Shown: positions 24,472 through 33,112 of the stretch, in pieces
Numbering within the stretch: the first letter of the stretch is position 1
Layout: every line of letters starts with the position of its first letter
Notes under the pieces: generated by a model
The model's database searches: none
What the model was told of the DNA's origin: nothing
What the model saw: only the letters and a program-made list of their open reading frames with translations
Made by a program: the position numbers and the translations under genes
NCBI GenBank assembly: GCA_021793215.1
Contig: JAJYTE010000030.1
Location: forward strand, 1 to 34,671
Length of the DNA: 34,671 nucleotides
Reading direction: 5' to 3'
Source of the DNA: Bacillota bacterium
GTDB taxonomy: Bacteria; Bacillota; Sulfobacillia; JAJZYS01; JAJYTV01

Positions 24472-24642
24472 CGCCCGCCCGACTCCCTCACGAAAATTAC
24501 TCTTCCGCGTCCAGGCGCGCACTCTCAGCCTACCGTCTGCGAACCGGCTTGTCTCGGTCTCCTGGCGCTTCCGGCTTGGCAATATACGGTACTCACGTAG
24601 GATGCTTGCCAACTGTCCCAAGATCCGATACGCCGATCCGCT

Positions 24643-25554
24643 CTAGCCTCGCATCCGCCGCTGCAGTCGCGCGGCGCCCAGCACGAGGCGGTGGAACGCG
24701 ATGTTCGCTGGAAGCATCGGTCGGTAGGGCCTCGCGGGGGCAGGGAACTCCGCCTCGATCGCCGCCATCTCCTCGTCCCCCAGCACGATGTCACCGGCCG
24801 CGGCGTTCGCCCGCACGTGGGCAGGGGATACAGCCTTCGGGATCGCGACGATGCCGGGGCGCTGCACCGTCCAGGCGAGCGCGATCTGCAAGGGGGTCGC
24901 CCCGTGCGCCTCCGCCGCGGTGCGAAGGGACGGTTTCGTGTCCCATCCGCCGTAGTGACCATGCGCGAGCGGGCTGTATCCCAGAACGAGCCGCCCGTGC
25001 TCCGTCGCCTCCCCCATGACCCCCTGCTCGATGCCTCGCTGCGCCAAGCTGTACGGCACCTCGTTCGCGGCGAACTCCGAGGGCCGGCGCTCGAGCGCCG
25101 CAAGGCGTTTGAGCCAGGGCACATCGAAGTTGCTCACGCCGATGTGGCGGGCGAGCCCGGCGTCCCGCACGGCGCGCAGCCCGCGCACCGTCTCCTCGAG
25201 CGGCACGCTGCGCGAAGGCCAGTGCAGCAGGACGAGGTCGATGTAGGGGGTGCGCATGCGCGCGCACGCGGCGCGAACGGTCGCCTGCACATCGCGGGCG
25301 CTCGCGTGCGACGGCCAGACCTTCGTGACGAGAAAGACCTGCTCGCGGCCATCGCGGATTGCCTCGCCGATCAGTTCCTCGGCACCGCCTGCGCCGTAGT
25401 ACTCGGCGGTGTTGATCAGCGTCATCCCGAGCGAGACGCCGAGCCGCAGCGCGTCGATCTCCGCCGTCCTACGCGCCCTTTGATCGCCCATGAAGTAGGT
25501 TCCCTGGCCGAGGACGGGCAGAGGCGGCAAGCCGGCCCACTGCAGTGTGCGCAT
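24643..25554 (-). CDS. Aldo/keto reductase with Asp-to-Asn change in the catalytic tetrad
   Basis: A 303-residue TIM-barrel NADPH oxidoreductase most like the YeaE/AKR5 group. The tetrad positions are Asn48 (INTAEYYG; aspartate in the family), Tyr53, Lys78 (LVTKVWPSH) and His111 (LLHWPS). Other signatures are HIGVSNFDVPWL, ANEVPYSL, YSPLAHG and the cofactor-binding IPKAVSPAHVRANA. ATG 25554 has GGGGAG 8 bases upstream. The substitution may weaken or change activity, though Tyr and Lys are kept. It seems monocistronic, divergent from the propeller lipoprotein. Confidence 0.88.
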   Translation of the reverse strand: MRTLQWAGLPPLPVLGQGTYFMGDQRARRTAEIDALRLGVSLGMTLINTAEYYGAGGAEELIGEAIRDGREQVFLVTKVWPSHASARDVQATVRAACARMRTPYIDLVLLHWPSRSVPLEETVRGLRAVRDAGLARHIGVSNFDVPWLKRLAALERRPSEFAANEVPYSLAQRGIEQGVMGEATEHGRLVLGYSPLAHGHYGGWDTKPSLRTAAEAHGATPLQIALAWTVQRPGIVAIPKAVSPAHVRANAAAGDIVLGDEEMAAIEAEFPAPARPYRPMLPANIAFHRLVLGAARLQRRMRG

Positions 25555-25700
25555 CGGTCTCTCTCCCCCCAATCTGAACACTGGGCGCCCGGTTCGTGAC
25601 GATCCCTCGGCGGCAAGATACCGCTTGGAAGTCAGTTCCGCCCACGTCCTCGCGCCTCCTGCCGGGCATGTTGACTCCGAAGGACGAGCCCGCGCGGTCG

Positions 25701-25709
25701 TGGTAGACT
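25701..25709 (+). promoter_or_regulatory. Candidate extended -10 promoter of the propeller lipoprotein
   Basis: TGGTAGACT fits the TGn-TAnnnT form, 33 bases before the ATG at 25743. No good -35 is present. Confidence 0.4.
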
Positions 25710-25742
25710 TGGCTCGCCAACCGAGCTGGAGGTGGGGCAGCG

Positions 25743-26903
25743 ATGTCAGCGATCCGGATTCTGTCCCGCGCGGTGCTCGCGTTCACCCTGACCCTGCCGC
25801 TGGCCAGCTGCGGCACAAGCGCCCAGGCGCCCAAGCCGAAGCCGAACCAGGCAGCGAGCAAAGCCAAGTCCTCTCCCTCCGCGAAGCCCGCGGCAGCCAA
25901 GCGGTCCAATCTTCCCTGGGGCGCGTCGGCCCCAAGTTCCATCCTTCCCGGCGACGTCCTGATCGCGGACTCTCACAACAACCGGATCCTTCTCGTCACA
26001 CCGCAGCACAAGGTCGTCTGGCAGTACCCGGCGCCTGGCCAAAAGACCTCGATCCGCGACGACGACGACGTGTTCTTCAGCCCGAACTTCGGCGAGATCA
26101 TCACGAACGAAGAGGGCGACCAGACCCTCGCGATCATCGACTTCAAGACGCGCAAGATCGTCTGGACGTACGGCCACGCCGGCGTCGCCGGCTCGGCGCC
26201 CGGCTACCTCAACACACCGGACGACGCCTTCCTCTACAGCACTCCGCAGGGCCAGGTCGTGACGGTCGCCGACATCAAGAACCAGCGCATACTCTTCATC
26301 GATCGCACGACCCACAAGATCATCCAGCAGTACGGCCAAACCGGCGTCTACCGGGTGAACCCGCCGACGACCTACGGTGCGCCGAACGGAGACTTCCCCG
26401 CGCCCAATGGCGGCATGCTCGTCACGCAGATCGGCGGCAATGACGCCATTCTCCTCAACAAGCAAGGGAAGATGCAGTACACCGTACACTTCCCGAACTA
26501 CTTCTCCTACCCGTCCGACGCCAACTTCACCCCGTCCGGGAACATCATCTGCGCCTTCTACACCGATCCGGGCGCCGTCGTACTGATGTCGCCGCAGGGC
26601 AAGGTGCTCTGGCAGTACCACGTGACGTCGGGACCGGGCGCGCTGAATCACCCCTCGCTCGCCGTGCAGTTGCCGAACGGCCTCGTCATGCTGAACGACG
26701 ACTACAACGACCGGGTGATCGTGATCGACCCCAAGACGAACGCGATCGTGTGGCAGTACGGCCACACCGGTGTGCCGGGCACGGCCGCGGGATACCTGGA
26801 CATCCCAGACGGTATGGACCTGCTGCCGAACGGCGTCGTCCCCGGTGCCACGGGAAACGCAATCGGCGGCCACCTCTGGAGCTACCCCGGAAACGGCTAC
26901 TGA
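25743..26903 (+). CDS. Exported beta-propeller lipoprotein (PQQ/NHL-like repeats)
   Basis: A 386-residue lipoprotein with lipobox LASC (Cys23), a Lys/Pro/Ala linker to about residue 60, then repeated blades. Each blade ends in a tryptophan-type strand (KVVWQYPAPG, KIVWTYGHAG, KIIQQYGQTG, KVLWQYHVTS, AIVWQYGHTG), and the blades share DxxNNRIxxxxP and PDDAFLY / PDGMDLLPNG turns, giving about six repeats. Similar proteins are called PQQ-like or arylsulfotransferase-like; no ligand residues for PQQ can be assigned. ATG 25743 has GGAGGTG 8 bases upstream. It is followed by a strong terminator and appears monocistronic. Confidence 0.78.
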   Translation: MSAIRILSRAVLAFTLTLPLASCGTSAQAPKPKPNQAASKAKSSPSAKPAAAKRSNLPWGASAPSSILPGDVLIADSHNNRILLVTPQHKVVWQYPAPGQKTSIRDDDDVFFSPNFGEIITNEEGDQTLAIIDFKTRKIVWTYGHAGVAGSAPGYLNTPDDAFLYSTPQGQVVTVADIKNQRILFIDRTTHKIIQQYGQTGVYRVNPPTTYGAPNGDFPAPNGGMLVTQIGGNDAILLNKQGKMQYTVHFPNYFSYPSDANFTPSGNIICAFYTDPGAVVLMSPQGKVLWQYHVTSGPGALNHPSLAVQLPNGLVMLNDDYNDRVIVIDPKTNAIVWQYGHTGVPGTAAGYLDIPDGMDLLPNGVVPGATGNAIGGHLWSYPGNGY

Positions 26904-26916
26904 CGCTAGCAGTCTT

Positions 26917-26954
26917 CGGCTGCCCACGCCCGGCAGTGCCGGCGTGGGCAGCCG
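26917..26954 (+). terminator. Hairpin terminator after the propeller lipoprotein
   Basis: A long stem of about 17 bp with one bulged C and an AGT loop (CGGCTGCCCACGC...GCGTGGGCAGCCG) begins 14 bases after the stop. Confidence 0.75.
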
Positions 26955-27011
26955 TGCGCATTCCCTCTGATACGCCGCTTGACACAGTGCTCTATGAAAG
27001 GCGGTGGCTCG

Positions 27012-27375
27012 ATGGACGCACTTCTCCCGTCCTTGCCGGCTCTCCTGGTGCTCGCCGCCCTTGCGGAAGGACCGGCGCACGGCTACCAGATCGCGGCCCG
27101 CGTGAGTGAGCGGTCCGGCGATGTGCTGGCACTCAAAGAAGGCACGCTCTACCCGCGCCTCTACCAGTTGGAGCGCGAGGGGACTCGTGCGCGGCGACTG
27201 GCGGTGTGAATCCCCTCGCAGGGTGCGGGTCTACGAACTCACCGATGCGGGACGCGGCAGGCTTGAACGGGACCTCGCGGAGTGGCGGCGGCGGGTAGAC
27301 GCCGCCGACCGCGTCCTCTCGTTCGCGCCCCACGCGCCGTCCCTGGGAAGGAGACCTCGCCTTGGAGATGTATGA
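27012..27375 (+). pseudogene. PadR-family transcriptional regulator, frameshifted
   Basis: The N-terminal part reads as a PadR winged helix: LPALLVLAALAEGPAHGYQIA, then LKEGTLYPRLYQLEREG. After the run GGGG at 27179-27182 the frame ends within 10 codons, while the next frame continues the family (LVRGDWR, RVRVYELTDAGRGRLERDLAEW). Removing one G restores a single frame of about 120 residues. Either the gene is broken or a base was added in the run. PadR proteins of this type repress neighbouring membrane-protein genes; the next gene is also broken and overlaps this end by 14 bases. Confidence 0.75.
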
Positions 27376-28211
27376 CTACCTCGAGCGCGCAACGTCCAGC
27401 ATGCGGAGCAACGCCGCCGCGCGCCGCGCACGCGAAGAACTCTCTGCGCATCTCGAGTTCCTCGCGGGACGATACGTGGCGGAGGGCGTAGAGGCCGCCG
27501 TCGCCCACGAGCGCGCGAGGAGCAGCTCGGTGATCCGGATCGGCTTGCCGAAACGTTCGCGGCGCAGGACTTCAGCCTCTCCCCGCGCAGCTGGCTGCAA
27601 CTGGCGATCGGGCTCTCAACGGTCGCGGCCGCGCTCGGCGCAATTGCAAACCCGCTGCTCCTACTCGCTGTGCTGCTGGGCGGCGGCGTCTACGCATGGG
27701 TGAGGGCACCCCGCGAGCAGCGCCGCGCGCCCGCGTCGAGCGCACTTCAGCTTTGGGGTCGGCACGCGCCCACGGCGGTCGTCCTCGCGCTGGCAGGCTG
27801 CTTCATCGGCGCGGAGCCGATCTGGGCTGCCGGATCGTTCAGCCCATGGCCGGTGTCCGCGGCATGGTGGTCGATCGCTCCTGCTGCTTGCGGCAAGCGT
27901 GGTCGCGTACACGAGGGATCTTTGGCGTGAGCCATCCGAAGCCGGTTCCGTGATCGGCGTCGCAACCGCGATCTTCGGGCTGGCGTCCCTCGCGTCTGGA
28001 TGCGTCCTTTGGACGCTCTACCCCTCAAGTCCCTCGCCCTACGTCGACTGGTTCAGCAGCGCGTCAGGGCCCACGACGCTACAGCGTGCTGCACTGGAAC
28101 GTCGTCTACCACCCGGCCCTGGTCACCGCGCTCTGCCTGCTCGGTGCGCTTGCGCTCGCCGGGCTTGCAAGTGCCCTACGTACTGCCGGCCCCGCTGCGG
28201 AGCGAGCCTGA
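27362..28211 (+). pseudogene. PadR-associated membrane protein (permease prefix/HAAS-like), three frameshifts
   Basis: TTG 27362 with AAGGAG 8 bases upstream opens a frame with an N-terminal helical prefix (YDYLERATSSMRSNAAARRA, REELSAHLEFLAGRYV), as in proteins paired with PadR regulators. The frame is lost near 27515; the adjacent frame continues sensibly with EQLGDPDRLAETFAAQDF and hydrophobic segments. It shifts again near 27875 (LLLLAASVVAYTRDLW) and near 28078 (YSVLHWNVVYHPALVTALCL) before TGA at 28209-28211. With three corrections it would be about 280 residues with several membrane helices. Confidence 0.65.
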
Positions 28212-28245
28212 GCGCACGAGGAATCGAGGCGCCGCCAGCCTCGTG

Positions 28246-29241
28246 CTAGTGTGGCGCGCCGATCTCTACGTGCACTCCGCGGCCCTGCGCCACCGAAGCA
28301 TCGAAGACCCGTTGCGCGGCCGCGAGATCCTCCAGCGCCAGGCCGAGTGACTTGAAGAGCGTGATCTGCGCGGGATCCGTCCTCCCGGGGACGCTGCCCG
28401 TGACGAGTTCTTCTAGCTCCCCGATGAGGTGCGCCCCGTCGATCGCGCCCTCCTCGAGCGCTCCAAGGTAGTCCGCCGATTCCGCGCGCAGTGATGCCGC
28501 ACTGTCGGCGAACAGTCGGCTGCGCGCGACCGCCTGCGCATCGAGTTCGCGAAACGCCCGCGTCGACGCGCCGACGGCGTTGACGTGGGCGCCCTGCATG
28601 AGCCACTCGCCGCGCAGGACGGGACTCCTCGCCGCGGTCAGCGTGCAGACGATCTCCGCGCCCCGCACGGCCCGCTCGGCGGTCGAGACCGCGAGAACCC
28701 GCAGTCCCTCCACCTCCTCGGCCCGCCTCGCGAACTCCTGGGCGTGATCTGGGGTGCGACTCCACACACGGACCTCCCGGATGGGTCGCACCGTGCGCAG
28801 CGCGCGCAGGTGCTCTTTGGCCTGCACGCCGGTGCCCAGGAGGGCGAGGACCGACGCGTCCTCGCGCGCCAGAAGCCGAGTCGCGAGGGCACTCGCCGCC
28901 GCAGTGCGGATCGCGGTAATCTCCCCCGCGTCGATGATCGCCATGAGGCGCCCATCGGTCGGGTCGTGCAGCACGACGATTCCCTGGTGCGACGGCTTCC
29001 CGCGCTGTCTGTTGTCGGGGAAGACGGCGATCACCTTGGCGCCCAGCACCGCAGGCTCTCCGATGTACCCCGGCATGCCGGCAACCGCCCCTTGGGCGTC
29101 GGGACGCCATGCGACGGCTCGCAGCGGCTGCACGACGTCGCCGCGGGCCGCGGCCGTCAGGGCCGCTTCCAGCGCCTCGATGCAGTCTTCGGGCGAGAGC
29201 AGTTCACGTACCAGCGCAGCGCTGATGACCAGAGTATCCAT
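28246..29241 (-). CDS. Ornithine cyclodeaminase / mu-crystallin family protein
   Basis: A 331-residue NAD(P)-dependent enzyme. Visible are the substrate-domain GMPGYIGEPAVLGAKVIAVFP, the VLHDPTDGRLMAIIDAGEIT turn, TAIRTAAASALATRLL, the Rossmann motif LALLGTGVQAKEHL and GAHVNAVGAST. The family includes ornithine cyclodeaminase, alanine dehydrogenase and ketimine reductases, and the substrate is not fixed by sequence. ATG 29241 has GGGGAGGTG 7 bases upstream. It follows the MFS transporter gene by 18 bases, which suggests joint transport and metabolism of one amine or amino acid. Confidence 0.88.
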   Translation of the reverse strand: MDTLVISAALVRELLSPEDCIEALEAALTAAARGDVVQPLRAVAWRPDAQGAVAGMPGYIGEPAVLGAKVIAVFPDNRQRGKPSHQGIVVLHDPTDGRLMAIIDAGEITAIRTAAASALATRLLAREDASVLALLGTGVQAKEHLRALRTVRPIREVRVWSRTPDHAQEFARRAEEVEGLRVLAVSTAERAVRGAEIVCTLTAARSPVLRGEWLMQGAHVNAVGASTRAFRELDAQAVARSRLFADSAASLRAESADYLGALEEGAIDGAHLIGELEELVTGSVPGRTDPAQITLFKSLGLALEDLAAAQRVFDASVAQGRGVHVEIGAPH

Positions 29242-29259
29242 GCAGCAGCACCTCCCCGC

Positions 29260-30525
29260 TCACGCGGTTTCCTTGCGCGCCTCGTAACGACCCATCACCC
29301 GAGGGAAGAGCACAACGTAGCCAAGCTGCAGCGCCGAGGCCAGAAGGAACGGCCAGACGAGCGATCCTGCGCCGATCAGCAGGCCGCCGATCGCGGGACC
29401 GATCGAGGATGGCAAGCTCCAAGAGATGGAGTTCAGGCTGCTGGCAAGACCCCGCCGCCGGTCCCGCACGAGGCCGACGCCGAACGCCTGGCGAGCCCCG
29501 ACCGAGCCTCGGTTGAGGATGGAGCGCAGAACGTACAGCACGGCCGCAGCGGCGAAGGTCGGCATGAAGGGGATGCAGACCAAGAGGACCACCCCGAACG
29601 CGCGGGGTACGACGGTCGACCGGATCAGCCCGACGCGCTCCGAGATGCGGCCGATCACGAGCGACGATGCGCCGGTGAGGAAGAACGTCAGCGCGTACAC
29701 AGGCCCGATCGACTCCGGACCGGCGCCGAAGCGCAGGGAGAACCAGTACGGGAGCAGCGGCGCGATCAGCCCGCCGCCGAGCGAGTTGATCATGTTCACC
29801 CAAACGAGCGAGGCGAGCGCTCGGTTCTCTCGCCGCCGCACCGCCCGCTCAGCCGCGGCGCCGCCTGGGGCGACGTCCTCCTCGTCGCTCTCCCCGGGCG
29901 GCGTCTCCTTGAGGAGCCAGATCTGCGCGAGGTTCACTCCGGCGACCAGGAGGTTCAGGATGAAGAGCGGCAGGTATGCGGCGGCGCCGTGCACGCCGGG
30001 AGTGGCGTACGGCAGGAGCGCAGCCAGAAGGGAACCCACGCCCATGCCTGAGAACTGCAGTGCGGCATTCAGGCTGAACACTGTACCGCGGCGGTCGGAG
30101 GGCAGCACCTGCGCGAGCCAGGCCTGCTCCGCGGGCGCGAACGGCCCCGAACTGCCGTTCGCGCCGCGCCCGAACCCGAAGAGGGCGGCGACCGTGGCCA
30201 CCACCCAGGTGCTCGGCGCGAGGACGACCGCCGCCGTGCCGAGCACGAGACCCACCTCGTAGATCAGCAGGAAGCTTCGTCGACCGACCCGATCGCTCGT
30301 GACGCCGACGAGCAGGCTCAGGAGCGTGCCGAAGAGACCTCCCGCCATCAGCAGGAGGCCGATCTCCGGTGCGCTCCAATGGCGCGCGGCCAAGTAGAGC
30401 GTGAAGTCCACCGCGAACGCACCTTGGGCGATGCCGCGCAGGAAGCGAACGGTGATCAGCTGCCGCGCCACCGGACCGAGAAGCAGCCAGGCGGCGCGCG
30501 AGTAGGGAGAAGGGCTCTGGGCCAC
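29260..30525 (-). CDS. Major facilitator superfamily transporter
   Basis: A 421-residue protein with about 12 hydrophobic segments in two halves around an acidic/basic loop (PPGESDEEDVAPGG). The first half carries the MFS loop motif GVTSDRVGRRSFLL and the second has GRISERVGLIRS at the matching place. The start is GTG 30525, with GAGGAGG 7 bases upstream, not the earlier in-frame GTG 30555. The substrate is unknown; an exporter or amino-acid carrier linked to the downstream ornithine cyclodeaminase-family gene is possible. Confidence 0.88.
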   Translation of the reverse strand: MAQSPSPYSRAAWLLLGPVARQLITVRFLRGIAQGAFAVDFTLYLAARHWSAPEIGLLLMAGGLFGTLLSLLVGVTSDRVGRRSFLLIYEVGLVLGTAAVVLAPSTWVVATVAALFGFGRGANGSSGPFAPAEQAWLAQVLPSDRRGTVFSLNAALQFSGMGVGSLLAALLPYATPGVHGAAAYLPLFILNLLVAGVNLAQIWLLKETPPGESDEEDVAPGGAAAERAVRRRENRALASLVWVNMINSLGGGLIAPLLPYWFSLRFGAGPESIGPVYALTFFLTGASSLVIGRISERVGLIRSTVVPRAFGVVLLVCIPFMPTFAAAAVLYVLRSILNRGSVGARQAFGVGLVRDRRRGLASSLNSISWSLPSSIGPAIGGLLIGAGSLVWPFLLASALQLGYVVLFPRVMGRYEARKETA

Positions 30526-30564
30526 GCGAAGGCCTCCTCGTGTGGCTCGCCGCACACCTCACTT

Positions 30565-30593
30565 ATCCTAACGCGAACATTTCAGCACCTCAA
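30565..30593 (-). promoter_or_regulatory. Promoter of the MFS-cyclodeaminase operon
   Basis: On the minus strand TTGAGG (30593-30588), exactly 17 bases and TAGGAT (30570-30565) lie 40 bases before the GTG start. Confidence 0.55.
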
Positions 30594-30614
30594 TCAGTCC
30601 GTTCAGAGCCTCGG

Positions 30615-31691
30615 CTAGAATCCGCCTTCACCCCCGCCCGAGGATGATCCAGGGGTGACCTGCAGCGTGCCTTGCACGCCATCGCTGCCGAACAGCTGCA
30701 ACCGTCCGTTCAGCGTCAGCGGCGCAAGTCCAGCCGCGCTTACCGTCGCGTGGAACCGGTCGCCGCTCAGCGACGAGAGCGCACCCTGGTAGAGCCCGGG
30801 TTGGGCCGGCGTACCGAGGGCGACGCTGCTGCCCGTCAGCTGCACGCCGCCGCCGGAGATGGCTGTCCCTTGAAGGATCAGGGTCATGGAGCCGTACGGT
30901 CCGCCCTGGACGAGCAGGTTGAACTGCAGCGTGACATTTCCCTGGGCGTCCGGGCCCTGCTGCGTAACGGTTCCCTGGAACGTCGCGGAGTACGCGCTTG
31001 AGGTGCTGGCCACCACCTGAGCGGTGGCCACTCGACTGCCCGATCCCTTGCCGTTGTTCGCGATCTTGTTCCAGCCCGGACGGAGCGGCCCAGCGAGGGT
31101 GAACACGAGGCCGCCAACCGCCACGACCCCGGTGAGTGCCGCCCAGCCGGGAAACCGCCTGCTGCGCTCGCCGGGCGGCCGGAGCAGCCGCAGTATCGTG
31201 AGCCCGATGATCGCGGCAGAGCTCGCGCCGTAGATGTCGAGCGCCCAGGCCGTCCGCGTGTCGCTGCCGTCTCCCAGCCCGTGCAGCGTCGCGAGAATCC
31301 AGACGACGAACGTCAGGTAGTGCAGCCGGCGCCACCACGCGTAGCCGATCTTCGGCCGCAGCCAGCCGGTCGCGACGACAGCCAGTCCCACGTAGGCGGC
31401 GATGATGCCGAGCGCCATCCAGAGCGGCCGGTAGTGGCTCACTCCCGGGACGAGCACCTCAAACCAGGTGAACTTCGTGAACGGGTCGATCAGTACCGAG
31501 AGTCCGTGGATCGCCGTGAAGATGCCGGCGAGAAGCACGAGGTACTGGTGCAGCTGATCGTTCACCAGCCGTGGCCAGATGCGTCGAGACTGCCAGCGCT
31601 GGCTTAGGAGGAGGCCGAACACCGCCGCCAGCGTGACGAGGCCGTACGCGGTGAAGCCCGAGGCGCGCGCGACGATCCACTGCCACTCCAA
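30615..31691 (-). CDS. Ferric-reductase-like dihaem membrane protein with exported C-terminal domain
   Basis: A 358-residue protein. Residues 1-200 form about six membrane helices of the ferric reductase/YedZ type, with two histidine pairs on two helices, His48 and His62 (HQYLVLLAGIFTAIHG) and His124 and His137 (LHYLTFVVWILATLHG), fit for two b haems. No FAD- or NAD-binding domain follows. Instead there is a Ser/Gly-rich beta domain of about 130 residues (QGTVTQQG, VTLQFNLLVQG, LTLNGRLQLFG). TTG 31691 has AGGTGA 7 bases upstream. It follows apbE by 12 bases, so a flavin-linked electron path is likely. Confidence 0.82.
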   Translation of the reverse strand: MEWQWIVARASGFTAYGLVTLAAVFGLLLSQRWQSRRIWPRLVNDQLHQYLVLLAGIFTAIHGLSVLIDPFTKFTWFEVLVPGVSHYRPLWMALGIIAAYVGLAVVATGWLRPKIGYAWWRRLHYLTFVVWILATLHGLGDGSDTRTAWALDIYGASSAAIIGLTILRLLRPPGERSRRFPGWAALTGVVAVGGLVFTLAGPLRPGWNKIANNGKGSGSRVATAQVVASTSSAYSATFQGTVTQQGPDAQGNVTLQFNLLVQGGPYGSMTLILQGTAISGGGVQLTGSSVALGTPAQPGLYQGALSSLSGDRFHATVSAAGLAPLTLNGRLQLFGSDGVQGTLQVTPGSSSGGGEGGF

Positions 31692-31703
31692 CGCTGGCTC
31701 ACC

Positions 31704-32615
31704 TCACTCCTGCGGCCAGGGTAAGATCCGGATCGGGGACCCCGCTTCGGGGATCAGAAGGCCTGCGAGCCCACGTGAGAGCAGGAACTCGCCGCCCGCC
31801 TGCGAGCCCCGCAGGTAGGCGGTCGTGGCGGCCACATCGGCCTCCGCGCAGGTCGGGGCTACCACGGTCACCGTACTCAGTCCCGACGCCGCAGGAAAGC
31901 CGGTCGCCGGGTTCAGAAGGTGGTGCCTGGGCGCGCCGCCTTGCAGCCACCGTCGCCGTAGTGCACCCGAAGTCGCTACCCCGCCGCGCTGCAGCGGGAT
32001 CACCTCGCTGGGAAGGGAAGCGATCGCCACGGGCCACGCGTCGCTGCCGTCCGGCACGCCGCGTACTGCGAGGTCTCCACCGGCGTTGACGAGCGCTGGG
32101 GCGATGCCGGCCGCGACGAGCGCGTCGAGCGCGGCGTCGACCGCCATGCCCTTCGCGATGCCGCCGAGATCCACGCCACAGCCGACAGGCAGACGGATCG
32201 TCCGGCGCCCACGGTCGAGCGCCATGGCTCTCCACGCCCCGCCCGGCCCGATCGCCTCGGTGAGCGGCGCGAGTGGATCGCCCGCCTCGATCTCCTCGAA
32301 CGTGCGAACGTACCCGAGCCGTTCGATCTGGAGAAGGAGCGTAGGGTCGAACGTACCGTCAGTGACCGTCGCCCATCCGAGAGCCGCCTCGACCGCGCGG
32401 AACAAGAGGTCGCTCGCAGCGAAGGCGCGACCCGCGCTTCGGTTGAGCGCGGAGAGTTCGCTGCTCGGCCGGAAGCGGCTGAGCGCAGCGTCCCATGTCG
32501 CGAACAGCCGCTCCACGATCCCCGCCGCCTGCGCGATCTTCGCCGCGGGTGCATGCACTTCGACGGAGCAACCCATCGCGCGGAACGCGGAGGACGCGAG
32601 CGGACCCGAAGTCAC
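31704..32615 (-). CDS. apbE: FAD:protein FMN transferase, ApbE family
   Basis: ApbE attaches FMN from FAD to a threonine or serine of a target protein outside the membrane. The 303-residue protein has FRAMGCSVEVHAP, LSRFRPSSELSALN, TDGTFDPTLL, VDLGGIAKGMAVDAAL, PALVNAGGDLAVRG and HHLLNPATGFPA, all in family order. The N-terminus has no clear signal peptide, so the cell side is uncertain. GTG 32615 lies 2 bases after the stop of the preceding small gene and has only a weak ribosome site, suggesting coupling. Neither neighbour shows an obvious FMN-acceptor motif. Confidence 0.9.
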   Translation of the reverse strand: MTSGPLASSAFRAMGCSVEVHAPAAKIAQAAGIVERLFATWDAALSRFRPSSELSALNRSAGRAFAASDLLFRAVEAALGWATVTDGTFDPTLLLQIERLGYVRTFEEIEAGDPLAPLTEAIGPGGAWRAMALDRGRRTIRLPVGCGVDLGGIAKGMAVDAALDALVAAGIAPALVNAGGDLAVRGVPDGSDAWPVAIASLPSEVIPLQRGGVATSGALRRRWLQGGAPRHHLLNPATGFPAASGLSTVTVVAPTCAEADVAATTAYLRGSQAGGEFLLSRGLAGLLIPEAGSPIRILPWPQE

Positions 32616-32617
32616 GC

Positions 32618-32923
32618 CTACGAAACCGATGTCTGGGTGATCGGCTGCGAACTCGTGCCGCTGCCGAACCCGTACCCTTGACTGGGCGCCGCGGGCACGA
32701 AGCCTTGGTTGCCCTGCTGCTGGGATGTCGTAGCGGTCGAGCGGCTGGTCACGCCGGTCAGATGGTGCGCGGCCGCCTGCCACAGCACGATGAACGAGAT
32801 CGCGGCCGCGAAGAAAGCGCCCCGCTTGAATGTCCTCGCGCGCTGTTCCGCTTGCTCCTTTGTCATCGGTCTGGACTCGCGGCGACCGCTCGTGGGTGGG
32901 CGGCGCGCTGCCATGTCGTCCAC
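32618..32923 (-). CDS. Small membrane-anchored protein of the apbE operon
   Basis: A 101-residue protein of unknown function. A basic N-terminus (ARRPPTSGRRESRP, then TKEQAEQRARTFKRG) leads into one membrane helix (AFFAAAISFIVLWQAAAHHL) and a Ser/Thr/Gln/Gly-rich tail of about 45 residues that should lie outside. GTG 32923 has GGGGGAG 5 bases upstream. It is first in an operon with apbE and the ferric-reductase-like gene. The Thr/Ser-rich tail could be a modified or flexible segment, but it contains no clear SGA(S/T)xT flavinylation site. Confidence 0.65.
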   Translation of the reverse strand: MDDMAARRPPTSGRRESRPMTKEQAEQRARTFKRGAFFAAAISFIVLWQAAAHHLTGVTSRSTATTSQQQGNQGFVPAAPSQGYGFGSGTSSQPITQTSVS

Positions 32924-33112
32924 GATCGCTCCCCCTTCGATGGGTTCAGTATGGCGGTGCCGCCTTAAGGACGGCTGAGGGCGGACACATCCGAGATGAA
33001 TTCGCACAACATGTGGCGTGAAACTGGCGCTTGTCCTACCTCCGCTCCGGCGGGGGAACGCGCCGACGCGTTGTCTCAACGTCGGGCTACCTCGCCCTGA
33101 GGCAGACCTCCC

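Noticed and set aside
24560-24610. TTGGCA and TATATT on the minus strand upstream of the 23266 carboxypeptidase
   Set aside because: The spacer is 20 bases, too long for a normal promoter, and no better pairing was found.
26979-26984. A perfect TTGACA before the PadR gene
   Set aside because: No -10-like hexamer occurs 16-18 bases downstream, where the sequence is CGGTGG, so I did not call a promoter.
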